DNA of 64,000 nucleotides from a virus, in IMG/VR virus record IMGVR_UViG_3300037297_000066, positions 124,001 to 188,000 of that record. One strand, 5' to 3'. The notes beneath the pieces were generated by a model. That model did not search any database, was not told where the DNA came from, and saw only the letters and a list, made by a program, of their open reading frames with translations. Positions 7,210 through 15,518 of this stretch are shown here, piece by piece. A program made the position numbers and the translations under genes. Numbering within the stretch: position 1 is the first letter of the stretch; the number at the start of each line of letters is the position of its first letter.

Positions 7210-8259
7210 GTGTGTTTTACGAAATCAGTTTACACCGCCGCTGACGACTTCTTGACTGAGGTGCTCCGGCGAGTTCCCAACGCAGCTCTGGTAAAGGTTT
7301 GGGGAGACATCGTTCTGCAGTCTCTTGTGACGGAAACGTTCGGAGAAGGCAGCAACACCAGGATCGGTAGGAAAACCCAAGAGCAGATGCGGCAACTGCT
7401 GCGTCGAATGAGCTACCGACTACCTACGGATAAGCAATGGCCTCTCCTCCTAGGGGGACAGGAGCCGGAGAGTAAGGGCAAACTTAAAAGCTTGTCCTCG
7501 GCCCCCGTACGAATCGTGCGGAAAAGACTCCTGGAAAACGTGATGCCCTTGTGTTCCAAGGCCACGATGGCCGAGATCATCAAGGAAGCGTGCTGTGCCT
7601 CTCAATCCCGACTTCAGGGAGACGATCAAGGGAGAGTTCGTAGGGAGTTTTTCCGTCCTCTGGCCGAAGACTTCATAGCTCGGGGTGGGGAGCCCACGAA
7701 GTCTTTGGTCATAACGGTGGATCTAGAATCCGAGTCTGTTCAGCTGAAACTCCCGATAGAAGATCCTGAAGAGGAAGCTCCTGATGAAGCTACGGCCTCA
7801 AGTCCCGATGGTCTTTCCTTCCACATTCCGACTTTCGACGAGTACGCCGAAGTCTTCTCAAAGTACCCTTACGTTCAGCCAGTCTGGTTCGAAGGACGTA
7901 TGGTATTGGCCATCGGGTCAGCCCAAACTCGGTCTGATAGTAACCGGTTGTACCGACGCACTTGTGAAGTGGATCTCAACGATGGGGGAGGAAGACTGCT
8001 ATTCAAGCGTCTCATCACACCCTACTGCCGCCCTTTGAAGCGGGAGGAGGGCGACCGGCACTTGATCCTAAAGCTAGTACCCTTCCGACCCGGAACTAGA
8101 ATCCGCTTCTGGACCAACGTCAAAGATGAGGGCGATATCGAGCTCTACTATCGGTATCTCCTCATTACGGATGACCCCACACAACCTATCAAGCACTACC
8201 TCTCAGTCTCCCAATTGGACGAGGCTTACGCAGAGCTTACCAACCGACTAAAGGGGTAG
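7210..8259 (+). CDS. Unknown 349-residue protein
   Basis: The frame is open from 7132, but the only strong ribosome-binding site (AGGAGG, 7 nt spacing) points to GTG 7210. The first ~150 residues are helical and Arg/Leu-rich (RKTQEQMRQLLRRMSYRL). An acidic linker (PIEDPEEEAPDEATASS) separates them from a beta-rich C-terminal half with LYYRYLLITDD. No enzyme motif is recognised. Four bases separate it from the next gene, so the two likely act together. Confidence 0.6.
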   Translation: MCFTKSVYTAADDFLTEVLRRVPNAALVKVWGDIVLQSLVTETFGEGSNTRIGRKTQEQMRQLLRRMSYRLPTDKQWPLLLGGQEPESKGKLKSLSSAPVRIVRKRLLENVMPLCSKATMAEIIKEACCASQSRLQGDDQGRVRREFFRPLAEDFIARGGEPTKSLVITVDLESESVQLKLPIEDPEEEAPDEATASSPDGLSFHIPTFDEYAEVFSKYPYVQPVWFEGRMVLAIGSAQTRSDSNRLYRRTCEVDLNDGGGRLLFKRLITPYCRPLKREEGDRHLILKLVPFRPGTRIRFWTNVKDEGDIELYYRYLLITDDPTQPIKHYLSVSQLDEAYAELTNRLKG

Positions 8260-8262
8260 GTT

Positions 8263-8997
8263 ATGAACCCGTGGCTCATCTTGTTGGATGACGTTATCTA
8301 CCAGTCTGCCAAGCTGGTGAGGGCTCAAACAGCTAATGCAAGGGAGCCCCGTCTGGAGCACGAAGTACTGATAAAGGACGCTACTAGACGCCTACAGATC
8401 CATCTTCCTAGCCTCAGTCCTAAAGATGCTAGAAAGATGGCCACCCTTTTCTTCGAGCAGAATGCCTGTGTTGTGAGGGCCATACTAGGTCTGGCCCTCC
8501 CCAGACTCATTGCACAAAAGGTGGCCAAAAAAGGCATTCCCAAAGGGGTAAAACGGAGCTCGTCAAAAGTCTCTCAAGAGGGGATACACCTCCCTCTTAA
8601 CATCATTGTTCCTCTCCTTCTGGGAGACGACAAACTCACGACTCACCAGATCCTAAAGAAGCTGAAAGAGAAGGGTTTCTGGTACGCCAATCTAGCCGGC
8701 CGAGAAACCTCTAGCCTCCGAGACGCTCTCAAGAACTGCAACAGTCTGACTTGGGAAAGACAGCTGGTTGGTAAACGGAAGCGTCGCCTGTTCTTCTTCT
8801 GTCTACCCGAGCTGACAAGTATCGAGAAGCGGAAACGATGGGTGGCCTTTCGAGCTAGCCAGCCGGTGACCATCAAGACCTTGGTGACAGAGTACGAAAA
8901 GCTCACTGGGGAGACCTTGCATCGACGAAGCTTCCACCGTGACCTAGTCAGCCTTAGAGCCAAGCCTGTAGAAGACGGTAAATGGCAGGTGCCTTGA
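8263..8997 (+). CDS. Unknown 244-residue basic protein, wHTH-like end
   Basis: The start at 8263 is 3 nt after the previous stop. The protein is strongly basic. Residues around 125-160 (KLTTHQILKKLKEKGFWYANL) and the last 50 (PVTIKTLVTEYEKLTGETLHRRSFHRDL) each read like a winged-helix recognition unit, so DNA binding is a reasonable inference. No known regulator family is identified. Confidence 0.6.
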   Translation: MNPWLILLDDVIYQSAKLVRAQTANAREPRLEHEVLIKDATRRLQIHLPSLSPKDARKMATLFFEQNACVVRAILGLALPRLIAQKVAKKGIPKGVKRSSSKVSQEGIHLPLNIIVPLLLGDDKLTTHQILKKLKEKGFWYANLAGRETSSLRDALKNCNSLTWERQLVGKRKRRLFFFCLPELTSIEKRKRWVAFRASQPVTIKTLVTEYEKLTGETLHRRSFHRDLVSLRAKPVEDGKWQVP

Positions 8998-9024
8998 AAT
9001 AACCTCCCTTTGACGCAGCCACTC

Positions 9025-9034
9025 GGTGTACAGT
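9025..9034 (+). promoter_or_regulatory. Class B promoter (GGTGTACAGT) for the vWA operon
   Basis: Extended -10 located 54 nt before ATG 9089. TTGACG at 9010-9015 is too close for a normal -35. An AAAGGGA site precedes the start codon. Confidence 0.55.
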
Positions 9035-9088
9035 CCTCTCACGCATTGATCCGAGCAACCCTCGGGTAACGAACGAAAGGGACCCACC

Positions 9089-10042
9089 ATGGGAACGTCG
9101 AGATGGAGTGATGACTTTTACAGTGCGAGAGAAGCCGAACGGGCCAAGACTGGAACGAGCGCCTTCCACTACACTGAGGCGATCAACAAGGGAGAGGAGA
9201 TTCGTCAGGTACACGCAACGATGAACCCCCAGGGAGTGACCCGGGAAAGCCGAGACAGTGACGAGCACCCGGACAGCAACTCGGTGGCCGTCATTTTCGA
9301 CGTGACCGGCTCGATGCACACGGTTCCTGTACTCCTACAGAAGAAGCTTCCCAAACTCATGGGGACTCTGGGGCGCAAGAACTATCTCCCCCATCCCCAG
9401 GTGCTGTTCGGAGCAGTAGGAGACTACTACAACGACAAGGGTCCGGTCCAAATCGGCCAGTACGAATCCGGCATCGAGATGGATGATGACCTGGGACGGT
9501 TCTGGCTCGAAGGGGGAGGGGGCGGCACTGGAGAAGAATCCTACGAACTGGCTCTGTATTTCTTTGCCCGACACACGAGCATCGACTGCTTCGAGAAGCG
9601 GGGAAGAAAAGGCTACTTGTTCATCGTCGGTGACGAGAAGCCCTACCCTCGGGTGGATCGTCAGGCCGTCAAGAGGATCTTCGGAGACGACATCCAGGAA
9701 GACATCCCCATCGAACAGATCATTGCCGAATGCAGGGAGAAGTACCACGTGTTCTTCCTCCTCCCCAAGGGCACTTCGCACTGGAACAGCACGCCGACCC
9801 ACGCCCGATGGATCCAACTCTTGGGCGAGGACTACTTCCGGCTCTTGGAAGATCCCGACACTGTCTGCGAGACCATTTCGGTGATCATCGGCATGACCGA
9901 GGGTACTGTGAACCTCGACCAGGCCAAGGAACATCTCCGAGAAGCGGGAACGTCCGAAGCAGCGTTGAACCACGTCACCAACGCCGTCCAGTCTCTGGCT
10001 CGCCAAGGAAAGGCTCCCTCGGAGGGGAACGTTCGCCTCTGA
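9089..10042 (+). CDS. von Willebrand factor A domain protein
   Basis: The 317-residue protein has a single vWA fold from about residue 65. VAVIFDVTGSM gives the MIDAS DxTxS (Asp71, Thr73, Ser75). The GGGGGTGEESYELAL loop supplies the second MIDAS Thr, and FIVGDEKPYP the acidic loop. The first 60 residues are polar and Asp/Arg-rich. vWA proteins bind partner proteins through the metal site and often act with AAA ATPases or kinases. The stop overlaps the ATG of the PurA-like gene (TGATG), and a pseudokinase gene follows, so the three probably form one complex or pathway. Confidence 0.85.
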   Translation: MGTSRWSDDFYSAREAERAKTGTSAFHYTEAINKGEEIRQVHATMNPQGVTRESRDSDEHPDSNSVAVIFDVTGSMHTVPVLLQKKLPKLMGTLGRKNYLPHPQVLFGAVGDYYNDKGPVQIGQYESGIEMDDDLGRFWLEGGGGGTGEESYELALYFFARHTSIDCFEKRGRKGYLFIVGDEKPYPRVDRQAVKRIFGDDIQEDIPIEQIIAECREKYHVFFLLPKGTSHWNSTPTHARWIQLLGEDYFRLLEDPDTVCETISVIIGMTEGTVNLDQAKEHLREAGTSEAALNHVTNAVQSLARQGKAPSEGNVRL

Positions 10043-11391
10043 TGCCAGTCGTAGTCACAGGACTCGGCTTTGGTGACGAAGGCAAGGGTTCCATCGTTGA
10101 CTTTTTGGCCAGGGGATGTGACTCCTTTTCTCTGGTCGTCAGGTATAGCGGTGGAGCCCAAGCTGCCCATACCGTAGTGTGCCCCGACGGGAGAGAGCAC
10201 ACCTTCTCCCAGTTCGGCTCAGGAACATTCGTCCCAGGATCAAAAACGTTCCTGAGCCGACACATGCTGGTCAACCCAGTCGCCCTCTTGAGCGAGGAGC
10301 AACACCTTCAATCTGTGGGTGTGACTGATGCATTTGACCGTCTCTACATCGATGCCGGAGCCCTGGTCACCAATCCGTTCCAGGTCTCAGCCAATCGCCT
10401 TCGGGAGCTAGCCAGAGACAAGAAGCGTCACGGGTCCTGTGGGATGGGCATCGGGGAGACCAAGCAAGACCATTCCGACCATCCCGAAACCACCATCATC
10501 GTTGACACCCTCAAGGATCCTGGTCTGGTCCGAGCTAAGTTAGAGCTGAGCCGACAACTCAAGCTAGACGAATTCGAGAAAGTCGTATGGGACCTGCCTC
10601 GAACTGAAGCCGTGGCCCGAGAGTGGCACCTGTTGCGGGACAAAGGGTCCGTGGATGCTTGCGTAAAGCGATTCCAAGAGGTCTACTCACGAGCTCAAAT
10701 TGTAGGAGACCCCTTTCTCCCGGAGCACCTCCGTCGAAAAGACCACTTCATCATCTTCGAGGGATCTCAAGGGGTTCTCCTGGATCATGCCTACGGACTC
10801 TTTCCTCATGTCACACGGGGAGACACCACCCTGAAGAATGCTCTAGATCTACTGAACGGAACCGAGCCCTTCACGATAGGAGTCCTCCGAGCGTACTCTA
10901 CCCGCCACGGGGCCGGACCTTTTCCGACCGAGGACACCACCTGGAACCTGCCAGAACCCCACAACAGAACCAATGCTTGGCAACAGGGGTTCAGGGCAGG
11001 GCCCCTAGACATCCTCCTGGCTCGCTACGCCATCCAAGCCATTGGAGGGGTAGACGCCATAGCCCTCAACCATCTAGACCATCTAGGGCCGTCTGGGGCC
11101 CCTTACAGGCTATGCCGGGAATACGACTCTCCTGTCCTCCACACCAGATTCAGTCCTACCCATGGGCCAATAACTCAACTGCTCCCAAGGTTCTCCTATG
11201 ACCTGGAAGCCAGAAAACGGTTCACCTCGGCCGTAGAACAAGTGCGACCCCTCTACACCTCTTTCTCAAACGAGGATAGTTTTAAAGCCCAGATCCGGGA
11301 AGACTTGGGGCACTCAGCTATCCTCGAAGGAAGAGGCCCAACAGCCAACGACAAAAAGTTCAAAATCAACCGGCTAAAGAACCATGCCTGA
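10042..11391 (+). CDS. Adenylosuccinate synthetase-like enzyme (PurA superfamily)
   Basis: The 449-residue protein aligns along the length of PurA, which joins IMP and aspartate using GTP. Kept: the phosphate loop GDEGKG (11-16) with catalytic Asp12, RYSGGAQAAHT with His43, FEGSQGVLLD, and RAYSTRHGAGPFPTE. Changed: the aspartate-binding loop (GATTGRRRRTGWLD in bacteria) reads RTNAWQQGFRAGPLD, the guanine-recognition TKLD reads NHLD, and TTGRGIG reads SCGMGIG. So the ligand and nucleotide are probably not the usual ones. Phage PurZ replaces the catalytic Asp by Ser; this enzyme keeps Asp, so it is not a classical PurZ. The start overlaps the vWA stop, and the kinase-like gene overlaps its end by 8 nt. 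Confidence 0.82.
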   Translation: MPVVVTGLGFGDEGKGSIVDFLARGCDSFSLVVRYSGGAQAAHTVVCPDGREHTFSQFGSGTFVPGSKTFLSRHMLVNPVALLSEEQHLQSVGVTDAFDRLYIDAGALVTNPFQVSANRLRELARDKKRHGSCGMGIGETKQDHSDHPETTIIVDTLKDPGLVRAKLELSRQLKLDEFEKVVWDLPRTEAVAREWHLLRDKGSVDACVKRFQEVYSRAQIVGDPFLPEHLRRKDHFIIFEGSQGVLLDHAYGLFPHVTRGDTTLKNALDLLNGTEPFTIGVLRAYSTRHGAGPFPTEDTTWNLPEPHNRTNAWQQGFRAGPLDILLARYAIQAIGGVDAIALNHLDHLGPSGAPYRLCREYDSPVLHTRFSPTHGPITQLLPRFSYDLEARKRFTSAVEQVRPLYTSFSNEDSFKAQIREDLGHSAILEGRGPTANDKKFKINRLKNHA

Positions 11392-12265
11392 AAGTACCCT
11401 CCTAGAAGCTATTCGCTCCGAAGCCGAGACCGTCCCTTTGACCAGGGGAGACTTCTGCGACCTGTCTCTCATCACCTATACGCAAGAGGCCGGGAAGGAA
11501 AGCCGACCCACGGTTTGGGATCGTCTTCTGGATGAGGGGGAAGAGGTGACGGCCGTCCTCAAGATGACCAGAAGGGCTGTTGACAACGACCTCCTAGACA
11601 ACGAGCTGCGCATTCTCAACCATTTGTTTCCCCCAGACGCCAAAGAAGAAAAGTTCCTGCGTTACCTACCCCACCTGCTGGCAGCCTTCACTGAAGGCGG
11701 CCACCGAGTCAACGCCTTAACCTATGCCGAGGGGTACGTGTCTCTCGAAGACATCCTCAAGAGCTATCCCAACGGAATCGATTACAGAGACTTCGCTTGG
11801 ATGTTCCGGCGCCTCTTGGAGGGGCTCTTCTACGTCCACCGACACGGAGTAGTGCACGGAGCTCTGGTGCCTTCCCACGTTCTGATTCATCCCACAGAAC
11901 ACGGGGCCAAGATCATCGACTGGTCCTACGCTGTACGGGAAAATGAAGTCGTCAAGGCCATCGTGGCTCAGTACCGGGCCTACTACCCCATGGAGATCCT
12001 TACCAAGGCATCCCCTCGTCCCTGCTCCGATCTCTACATGGCAGCCAAGTGTGGGGTCGCCCTTATGGGAGGGAACCCCAAAACGAACGAGATGCCAGAC
12101 AAGGTACCCCCGGAGATCCAAGCCTTCTTTCAAGGATGTCTTCAGAAGACTCCCTCAATGAGGCCCTCGGATGCCAGTGAGCTCTACGATGAGTACTCTG
12201 AGGTTCTGAGGAAGCTCCTCGGGAAACCCAAGTACCGCCCCTTCAAGATGCCGCCCCTAAACTGA
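11384..12265 (+). CDS. Protein kinase-fold protein, probably inactive
   Basis: The 293-residue protein shows a kinase fold: VLK with Lys60, an alpha-C Glu near 74, HRHGVVHGALVPSHVLI (the HRDLKPEN loop), IIDWSYA (DFG region), YYPMEI (APE region), SDLYMAAKCG and the late SMRPS Arg. In the catalytic loop the Asp is Ala160, the Lys is Val and the Asn is His, and DFG is DWS. Phosphotransfer by the standard mechanism is therefore unlikely, and a pseudokinase or regulator is more probable. It overlaps the PurA-like gene and ends the vWA-PurA-kinase operon, 6 nt before a convergent gene. Confidence 0.78.
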   Translation: MPESTLLEAIRSEAETVPLTRGDFCDLSLITYTQEAGKESRPTVWDRLLDEGEEVTAVLKMTRRAVDNDLLDNELRILNHLFPPDAKEEKFLRYLPHLLAAFTEGGHRVNALTYAEGYVSLEDILKSYPNGIDYRDFAWMFRRLLEGLFYVHRHGVVHGALVPSHVLIHPTEHGAKIIDWSYAVRENEVVKAIVAQYRAYYPMEILTKASPRPCSDLYMAAKCGVALMGGNPKTNEMPDKVPPEIQAFFQGCLQKTPSMRPSDASELYDEYSEVLRKLLGKPKYRPFKMPPLN

Positions 12266-12271
12266 AGGCGT

Positions 12272-12721
12272 CTACTTCTTGCCCTTGGCTTCCTCTTCCT
12301 TTTTATGGGAACGAGACAAAGCCGTATGGAACAAGTTCGCCTTGGTCCAGATCTCGTTTAGCTTTTTGCCGTCCCCCGCATCCTGGGCTTGTTTCTCCTC
12401 GATTTCGAGAAGATGCAGGGATCCTCGAATAGCACTCGTAGGACGCTTGGCAATCTGATCGATGACAGCATTCTTCTCTTTCGGGCTCATCTTGGTGACA
12501 TCTTTGCCCTTGAAGACCTTGTCCTCTGAGGGTCTCTGGATGCCCTTGGGCTTGTCATCCTTACCCTTATCCTTGCCTTTGTCCTTGTCCCCCTTGACGG
12601 TGTGCTTGTTGGGATCGGCCTTGGGGTGTTCCTTCAGATACTTCTCCCGGGCCTCGGGAGTGGCGTGAACCTTTCCCTGCTTTTCGACGTAACGACTGGC
12701 AACTCGTTCATGAAGCTTCAT
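12272..12721 (-). CDS. Lys-rich phage-type protein
   Basis: The 149-residue product begins MKLHERVASRYVEKQ and contains HATPEAREKYLKEHPKADP, a motif I recall from phage virion-associated and hypothetical proteins. A low-complexity Lys/Gly/Asp segment (KGDKDKGKDKGKDDKPKG) follows, then helices. A role in the particle or in DNA packaging is possible but not shown. It converges with the kinase-like gene. Confidence 0.6.
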   Translation of the reverse strand: MKLHERVASRYVEKQGKVHATPEAREKYLKEHPKADPNKHTVKGDKDKGKDKGKDDKPKGIQRPSEDKVFKGKDVTKMSPKEKNAVIDQIAKRPTSAIRGSLHLLEIEEKQAQDAGDGKKLNEIWTKANLFHTALSRSHKKEEEAKGKK

Positions 12722-12747
12722 GTCTAATGCCTCCCATCAAAGGATCT

Positions 12748-14013
12748 TCACCCGAGATACCCGGGTAGCGGCTGAGCTCTGTACCTTCCATCCCGACACA
12801 GGTGCACCTTGCATTCTATCCCATCGATGGACCTGAACCCCCTAAATACTTCATTTCCCTTAGGTTTGTACTTACTGGGCTTCCAAGACTTGTCGGTGGA
12901 ACTCTTCCACTGGGACGTCCCGGACAGCAAGAAACAGAGTCCTGGAACCATAGCCCCTGAACGAAGTTTCCACTTCTTCTGACGCTTTTCTTGCAGCACC
13001 TGATGACGGTCTTCCAACACGACTTCTGGAAGGGGTACAAAGTCTCTCCAGTTGGATTCGTCGGCTTGAGGGGCTTGATGAATCTCCCAAAAGGAGGGAT
13101 CGATCCCTCCCATAAGACCCTCATCCGGGTACCACCCTGACTCCTCGTAGATGTCCTCTATCAGGTTTCGGATTTTGTAGGTTGGCCAAAGCGTGCCGGT
13201 TCGCTCGAACCGAGCCACCAGTTTTTCTCGAATGGCTTTCCTCCTGGACCAATGCCGGTGAGCGTACTTGCATGCAGTACAAGCCACCAACTTCTCACGC
13301 TTGAGCTGTAGTCGAATAACGGACACCACTCTCTGAATTTCATTGCCGCAGCTGCATCTAAAGAGCCACCGCTGGTTGTAGCCTGGATCCGAAGGAAGTC
13401 GTTCGACAGCTGTCAGTCTTCCAAACTGTTGCCCAGGAACAATCTTCCGGATCCCCCTACAAATCTTGCACGTAGGTACCCTGCCACAACTCACCTGGTA
13501 CCGCATGAGAGAGACTCGACGTACCTCTTCGTTGCCACAATCACAGCGGAAAACCCAGCACTGAGAACCGTCCTCTGCTGGATCCACCTCTCTGACAGCT
13601 ACTAAATTGCCAAACCGATCCCCTTCAAAGATCGGGAGCTTATGCCTGCACGAAATGCAACGAGGAACGTAGCCTTTGAGCAGGCCGGCACGCAGGTTGT
13701 AGGAAACCCTCACCTCCTGACGACCGCAATCACATTGAACCATCCACCTATTCTCAGACAAAGGCTTGATGGCCGTCAGCTTTCCGAACCGATCTCCTGG
13801 AGAGATCTTGAAGCGCTTCTTGAGACAAGACTTGCATTTAGGTGTCTTGTTACGGTTGACCTGGTATTGGACAGTAGAGACGTATCGAACTTCTTCTCTG
13901 CCACAATCACATTTGAAAACCCACCGTTGACGCCCTGCCTTATCACAAGGCATCTGCTTAAGGGCCGTCAGCTTTCCGAAGCGGGCCCCCGGTTCTATGG
14001 GATTCTCAAACAC
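12748..14013 (-). CDS. Protein with four zinc-ribbon repeats
   Basis: Residues 1-260 hold four tandem copies of a ~60-residue unit: G.RFGKLTA, about 20 residues, W.F.CDCG.E.R, about 22 residues, then C..C. All four keep two Cys pairs (CDCG or CSCG, later CKSC, CISC, CKIC, CTAC), so four zinc sites are predicted. Single units of this kind are common in phage proteins, often before HNH nucleases. The remaining ~160 residues start with a basic helix, have no HNH signature, and end in a Trp/Lys-rich part. Nucleic acid binding is likely; catalysis is not supported. Confidence 0.72.
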   Translation of the reverse strand: MFENPIEPGARFGKLTALKQMPCDKAGRQRWVFKCDCGREEVRYVSTVQYQVNRNKTPKCKSCLKKRFKISPGDRFGKLTAIKPLSENRWMVQCDCGRQEVRVSYNLRAGLLKGYVPRCISCRHKLPIFEGDRFGNLVAVREVDPAEDGSQCWVFRCDCGNEEVRRVSLMRYQVSCGRVPTCKICRGIRKIVPGQQFGRLTAVERLPSDPGYNQRWLFRCSCGNEIQRVVSVIRLQLKREKLVACTACKYAHRHWSRRKAIREKLVARFERTGTLWPTYKIRNLIEDIYEESGWYPDEGLMGGIDPSFWEIHQAPQADESNWRDFVPLPEVVLEDRHQVLQEKRQKKWKLRSGAMVPGLCFLLSGTSQWKSSTDKSWKPSKYKPKGNEVFRGFRSIDGIECKVHLCRDGRYRAQPLPGYLG

Positions 14014-14022
14014 GGCTCTGGT

Positions 14023-14370
14023 CTAGCACCAAAACAGCAAAATCTTGGTGTCGGGAGGGTACTCTTGGAGCTTCTCTGTTACTCGAAACATGGGAAACCC
14101 GTGCATGTCCATAGCAGCCAGGGTTGTCCCCTGAAAGTCTTTGGGAATCAAGTAGGTCAACCGATGCCCGAAATCATCCACGGCTATGAGAGAAGGCTTC
14201 CGGTCTTCCCACGACCAATGCCCCCGCACCTCGACACCCTCGGGGAGGGTATGTGCCTTCGCTCGGAGCTTCTCGAACTCCTCAGGATCCCGGTTGACCT
14301 GGTAAGCGGTCACCGCAACCCAAGGGACCTGGTCCGAGTCAGTGATGAAGAGCTTCAGGTCAGTGCCCAC
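14023..14370 (-). CDS. Unknown ~115-residue protein
   Basis: Several starts are possible; GTG 14370 is preferred over TTG 14385 because GGAGGG lies just ahead. The product contains TDLKLFITDSDQVPWVAVTAY, a mixed alpha/beta pattern and a hydrophobic end (DTKILLFWC). Not recognised. It overlaps the upstream gene by 11 nt in a chain of coupled minus-strand genes. Confidence 0.5.
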   Translation of the reverse strand: MGTDLKLFITDSDQVPWVAVTAYQVNRDPEEFEKLRAKAHTLPEGVEVRGHWSWEDRKPSLIAVDDFGHRLTYLIPKDFQGTTLAAMDMHGFPMFRVTEKLQEYPPDTKILLFWC

Positions 14371-14566
14371 GGGCCCTCCGTACAACTCCCTCCAAGGTCT
14401 GTCGTCGCTTCCGCATCTCGTCCTCGGTCAGGACCTTCTCCCACATGAGATCGGCCAGGAGCGCCTTGTAGGCCACCATGTGGGCGTGCCTGAGCTGCAG
14501 GTCGGGTTCTACCGCCAGAATCCTGTGGGTGTTTTGGACCCATCGTGCTCGAATCCCCGAACTCAT
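14360..14566 (-). CDS. Small helical protein
   Basis: The ATGA overlap with the upstream gene sets the start at 14566. The 68-residue product, MSSGIRARWVQNTHRILAVE, is basic and helical with an EDEMRKRRQTLEGVVRRARG tail. Family unknown. Confidence 0.5.
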   Translation of the reverse strand: MSSGIRARWVQNTHRILAVEPDLQLRHAHMVAYKALLADLMWEKVLTEDEMRKRRQTLEGVVRRARGH

Positions 14567-14961
14567 CGCACCACCTTGAGGCAACCGTTCATTTGGGAGC
14601 TCCCCAACGCAGCGAGCTTCACAGCGTCCATGACGTTCTGGGGGGAGCAGTCGAATCTCCAGATCGTGATCTGAAACTTGCTCCTGACAACCCTCCAGTA
14701 GACCAGTCTCGAACCCTCCTCAACGTCGGGATCCGTGACCCACGAAGCTACGATGTAGATCCCGTTCGGGAGCAGATAACCCACCAGGCCCTCTTCCGGC
14801 CACACCCCGTTGGGATCCTCAGGGTCGATGTAGTCTTGATCAACTACTCTCCAACACCCCACCGGAGCATAGGAATCGGGAGGAGGTTCCCCTCGGAGGA
14901 ACAGGACAGGGGCTCCTAGATTCTCAATCTGAGGGATCATCTGGTTCAGGTAGATCTTCAT
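14563..14961 (-). CDS. Unknown beta-rich protein (paralog of 15519)
   Basis: Start ATG 14961 overlaps the preceding stop. The 132-residue product begins MKIYLNQMIPQIENLGAPV and shares a clear framework with the gene at 15519-15908: .YLNQ..PQIE, GCWR near 45, LVGYLLPNGIYIVASW, RLVYW. The two are paralogs about 1 kb apart. The role is unknown. Confidence 0.6.
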   Translation of the reverse strand: MKIYLNQMIPQIENLGAPVLFLRGEPPPDSYAPVGCWRVVDQDYIDPEDPNGVWPEEGLVGYLLPNGIYIVASWVTDPDVEEGSRLVYWRVVRSKFQITIWRFDCSPQNVMDAVKLAALGSSQMNGCLKVVR

Positions 14962-15272
14962 GCCCCCTTCTCCTTGATCATCTTCCTGATGCATTCTCGG
15001 ACGTGGGCCTTGGCTTGGTCGAGCTCCGAGTACTCCCAGTCTGGCCCCGTATGGGAGTAGGTGTTCACGTGCCGGATTCCGAGCTCTTCATTGACAGGAG
15101 CGGTCCAGTACCAACCCCGAGTCTCCCGGCTGAAACCTCCTGGACCCCAGTGAGACAGGCTTGCTACCCGAACCCCTCCGTACTTCAGGATCCACCCTCG
15201 GGGTTCCTGTCCTACCCGGGCCAACCCAGTGAGGTTCGGCTCTTTGGACCATCTCAGGGAAGGTTTTTTCAC
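14958..15272 (-). CDS. Small unknown protein, near-leaderless GTG start
   Basis: The frame stays open to 15428, but a -10 (TATAGT) lies 12 nt before GTG 15272, so this start fits the transcript. The 104-residue product (KKPSLRWSKEPNLTG) is Trp/Arg-rich and ends in a helix with EYSELDQAKAHVRECIRKM. Unknown. Confidence 0.5.
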   Translation of the reverse strand: MKKPSLRWSKEPNLTGLARVGQEPRGWILKYGGVRVASLSHWGPGGFSRETRGWYWTAPVNEELGIRHVNTYSHTGPDWEYSELDQAKAHVRECIRKMIKEKGA

Positions 15273-15284
15273 GACATCTTCTCC

Positions 15285-15294
15285 ACTATACACC
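15285..15294 (-). promoter_or_regulatory. Class B promoter (GGTGTATAGT)
   Basis: Perfect GGTGTATAGT on the minus strand. It overlaps the last codons of the zinc peptide gene just upstream. Confidence 0.6.
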
Positions 15295-15297
15295 GCC

Positions 15298-15450
15298 TCA
15301 GCCAAAACTGAGACGGAGACTGTCCAGCAGTTTTCTCCAACACTGCTGACAGAAGGGGCAATTAGGACGCCATTTCCACTGCTTACCGTGAACCGACGAC
15401 ATTGCCGGACGCTTTCTGCAACACTCACACAGATGCTTGGCTCGGGACAT
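15298..15450 (-). CDS. 50-residue zinc-finger peptide
   Basis: ATG 15450 has AAAGG 6 nt ahead and opens 50 codons. LCECCRKRP and, about 20 residues later, CPFCQQCWRK supply two CxxC pairs, enough for one zinc ribbon. It is strongly basic. It is transcribed from the degenerate class A promoter at about 15474-15502. Confidence 0.55.
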   Translation of the reverse strand: MSRAKHLCECCRKRPAMSSVHGKQWKWRPNCPFCQQCWRKLLDSLRLSFG

Positions 15451-15473
15451 GACGACCTTTCAGGGGGTTGCTA

Positions 15474-15502
15474 GGAAAACGATTGAGGGGGCCCGATCTT
15501 AA
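15474..15502 (-). promoter_or_regulatory. Degenerate class A promoter
   Basis: GGTTAAGATC is intact, but the -10 half is weak (TTTTCCTAG in place of GTGTAGTAG). It lies upstream of the zinc peptide gene at 15450. Confidence 0.4.
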
Positions 15503-15518
15503 CCCGGGCCCCAAGAAA

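Noticed and set aside
9335-10006. Long minus-strand open frame opposite the vWA gene
   Set aside because: The vWA motifs on the plus strand are decisive; the opposite frame shows no domain and no start signals.
10042-11391. Calling the PurA-like enzyme PurZ and inferring a diaminopurine genome
   Set aside because: The phosphate loop keeps the catalytic Asp (GDEGKG) that PurZ replaces with Ser, and no DatZ-like or MazZ-like gene is in the window.
13642-14448. Long plus-strand open frame opposite the zinc-ribbon gene
   Set aside because: It mirrors real minus-strand genes, has no promoter or ribosome site, and its product is low-complexity Pro/Leu/Arg.
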